Assembly (NCBI GenBank): GCA_007280825.1
Contig: QYQI01000013.1
Coordinates: 1 to 5,966 of the forward strand
Length of the DNA: 5,966 bases
Reading direction: 5' to 3'
Source: Ignavibacteriales bacterium
GTDB lineage: Bacteria > Bacteroidota > Ignavibacteria > Ignavibacteriales > Melioribacteraceae
A model generated the notes under the pieces. The model did not search any database and was not told where the DNA came from. It saw only the letters and a program-made list of their open reading frames with translations. This document shows, piece by piece, positions 5,129 to 5,966 of the stretch. Every line of letters begins with the position of its first letter. The first letter of the stretch is position 1. The translations under genes were made by a program, and so were the position numbers.

Positions 5129-5788
5129 ATGAAACTTGACGGCATAATTTCCTTATTGATCGCATGTGTTGAATTACTCTACATTATTAATCTTCTAATC
5201 TTTGCTAAGAAGAACTCTATAAACAAACTTGTAATTGGGATGATTTCTCTTTTGTTTGGTTATCAGTTCATCGAGTTCTTGATTTGCTTTGTAGGTTTGC
5301 AGAAACAAATATTAATCTATCTCGCATTCTTTGATATATCACTTCTTCCACCGCTTGGATTGTACACGGTAATTAAATTTTCTGCAAAAGAATCTCAATA
5401 CAGTAAACTTGTTTTCATTCCGGCATTATTCTTTATCATTTATTATCCTTTTGTTATTGAACAATTTGCAGTTACAAAATGCACGGTGCTGTATGCATCC
5501 TATCATTACCCGCTTGGAGATTTGTATGGAATATTCTATTACTTACCGATTATTTTTTCAATGATCATTCTTAACAAGAAGTGGGGCGCAGAAACCGATC
5601 CGCTTCAGAAAACTCTCACCCGTACATTTCTGTTCGGGTATCTTTTCACTTTCATTCCGTCAATGATTCTTGCTATAGCAATCCCGGCATTCATAACAGC
5701 GGTTGATAGTTTATTGTGTAAACTTGCATTTGTTTTTGCAACATTCTTAATGATATTTGTACTGAAGAACAAAACTATAACTAAATAG
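5129..5788 (+). CDS. Seven-helix integral membrane protein of unknown function
   Basis: The 219-residue protein is almost entirely membrane-embedded. Likely helices are at about 5-26, 33-55, 60-84, 94-112, 130-148, 165-188 and 192-212, with a basic loop (AKKNSINK) after the first and a short KNKTITK tail. The layout of seven helices with an acidic residue in helix 2 (FIEFLICF) and a Pro pair in helix 3 (SLLPPLGLY) resembles the 7TM sensor part found at the front of some histidine kinases, but no kinase or other output domain follows. I do not recognise a specific family. The start is ATG with a modest GAGAG 6 bases upstream. The next gene begins 8 bases after its stop with a ribosome binding site overlapping that stop, so the two are probably coexpressed and may work together. 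Confidence 0.8.
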   Translation: MKLDGIISLLIACVELLYIINLLIFAKKNSINKLVIGMISLLFGYQFIEFLICFVGLQKQILIYLAFFDISLLPPLGLYTVIKFSAKESQYSKLVFIPALFFIIYYPFVIEQFAVTKCTVLYASYHYPLGDLYGIFYYLPIIFSMIILNKKWGAETDPLQKTLTRTFLFGYLFTFIPSMILAIAIPAFITAVDSLLCKLAFVFATFLMIFVLKNKTITK

Positions 5789-5790
5789 GA
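5787..5790 (+). promoter_or_regulatory. Ribosome binding site for the TTG start at 5797
   Basis: AGGA overlaps the TAG of the membrane protein gene and lies 6 bases before TTG 5797. There is no nearby in-frame ATG before codon 26, so this site decides the start. Confidence 0.5.
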
Positions 5791-5796
5791 TTTTTC

Positions 5797-5966
5797 TTGG
5801 AAACGATTCTAAATATTTACCTGATCATTGATAATAATTTTGTTACAGCTTTCAAAGCAAATTCATATCAAATGGAAGGAAGCGACAAAGAAAAAATAAA
5901 ATTTCTGAAAGAACGTGCAAAGGAAGATTTAAGTACTTCATTTCATTTTAGTGCACCTCAGAATAA
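5797..5966 (+). CDS. Unrecognised protein, N-terminal part (runs off the window)
   Basis: An open frame of 56 codons runs to the window edge without a stop, starting at TTG behind an AGGA site. The product begins METILNIYLIIDNNFVTAF, a probable beta strand, then a charged segment (MEGSDKEKIKFLKERAKED) likely to be helical, then STSFHFSAPQN. There is no signal peptide or long hydrophobic helix, so it is probably cytoplasmic. I recognise no family from this piece. The 8-base gap to the membrane protein gene suggests an operon pair. Codon use looks like that of the neighbouring genes. An internal ATG at codon 26 is an alternative but less likely start. Confidence 0.6.
   Translation, partial: METILNIYLIIDNNFVTAFKANSYQMEGSDKEKIKFLKERAKEDLSTSFHFSAPQN

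Noticed and set aside
4965..5165. Minus-strand ORF of 66 codons across the spacer and the start of the membrane protein gene
   Set aside because: No recognisable family, no ribosome binding site, and it overlaps the better-supported + strand gene.
1..5966. CRISPR arrays, tRNA or rRNA genes, insertion sequences
   Set aside because: No regularly spaced repeats, no tRNA-like cloverleaf or rRNA stretch, and no transposase-like frame were seen on either strand.

Overview
This is an AT-rich bacterial window with all convincing genes on the + strand. The short primary sigma factor, which lacks region 1.1 and has the Bacteroidetes-type sequence, points to the Bacteroidota/Chlorobi/Ignavibacteria group. 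The frequent TTG starts and the microcompartment genes suggest an Ignavibacteria-like organism. This placement is an inference from protein style, not from a marker-gene search.

Left part (1-2838), likely one or two transcripts. The window opens inside deoB (phosphopentomutase), whose C-terminal part carries five of the six expected metal ligands. About 200 bases follow, holding an imperfect hairpin, a possible Bacteroidetes-type promoter and an unrecognised small ORF (about 520-669). Its stop overlaps the ribosome binding site of the next gene. Two tandem EutN/CcmL-type (BMC-P) microcompartment vertex genes come next and are translationally coupled by TGATG. The primary sigma factor gene follows 13 bases later, and an NlpC/P60 lipoprotein gene begins at its stop codon. 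DeoB makes (deoxy)ribose 5-phosphate, so deoB next to shell vertex genes fits a microcompartment that processes sugar phosphates, perhaps from nucleosides. No shell hexamer or signature enzyme lies inside the window.

Middle part (2839-4404): a complete class II fumarase gene (fumC) with a possible promoter just upstream, followed by a palindromic element (4341-4388) that could be a dispersed repeat and/or a weak terminator.

Right part (4405-5966): a small unrecognised lipoprotein, then a tandem CDGSH iron-sulfur protein gene that is broken in this sequence by a single extra base near 4779-4782 (a real frameshift or a sequence error). A 169-base spacer with no convincing gene follows. Then come a free-standing seven-helix membrane protein and the start of an unrecognised gene (TTG start at 5797) that runs off the window.

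The points most worth following up are the deoB / BMC-P / sigma-factor arrangement, the unexplained small ORF before the vertex genes, the frameshifted CDGSH gene, and the palindromic element after fumC.
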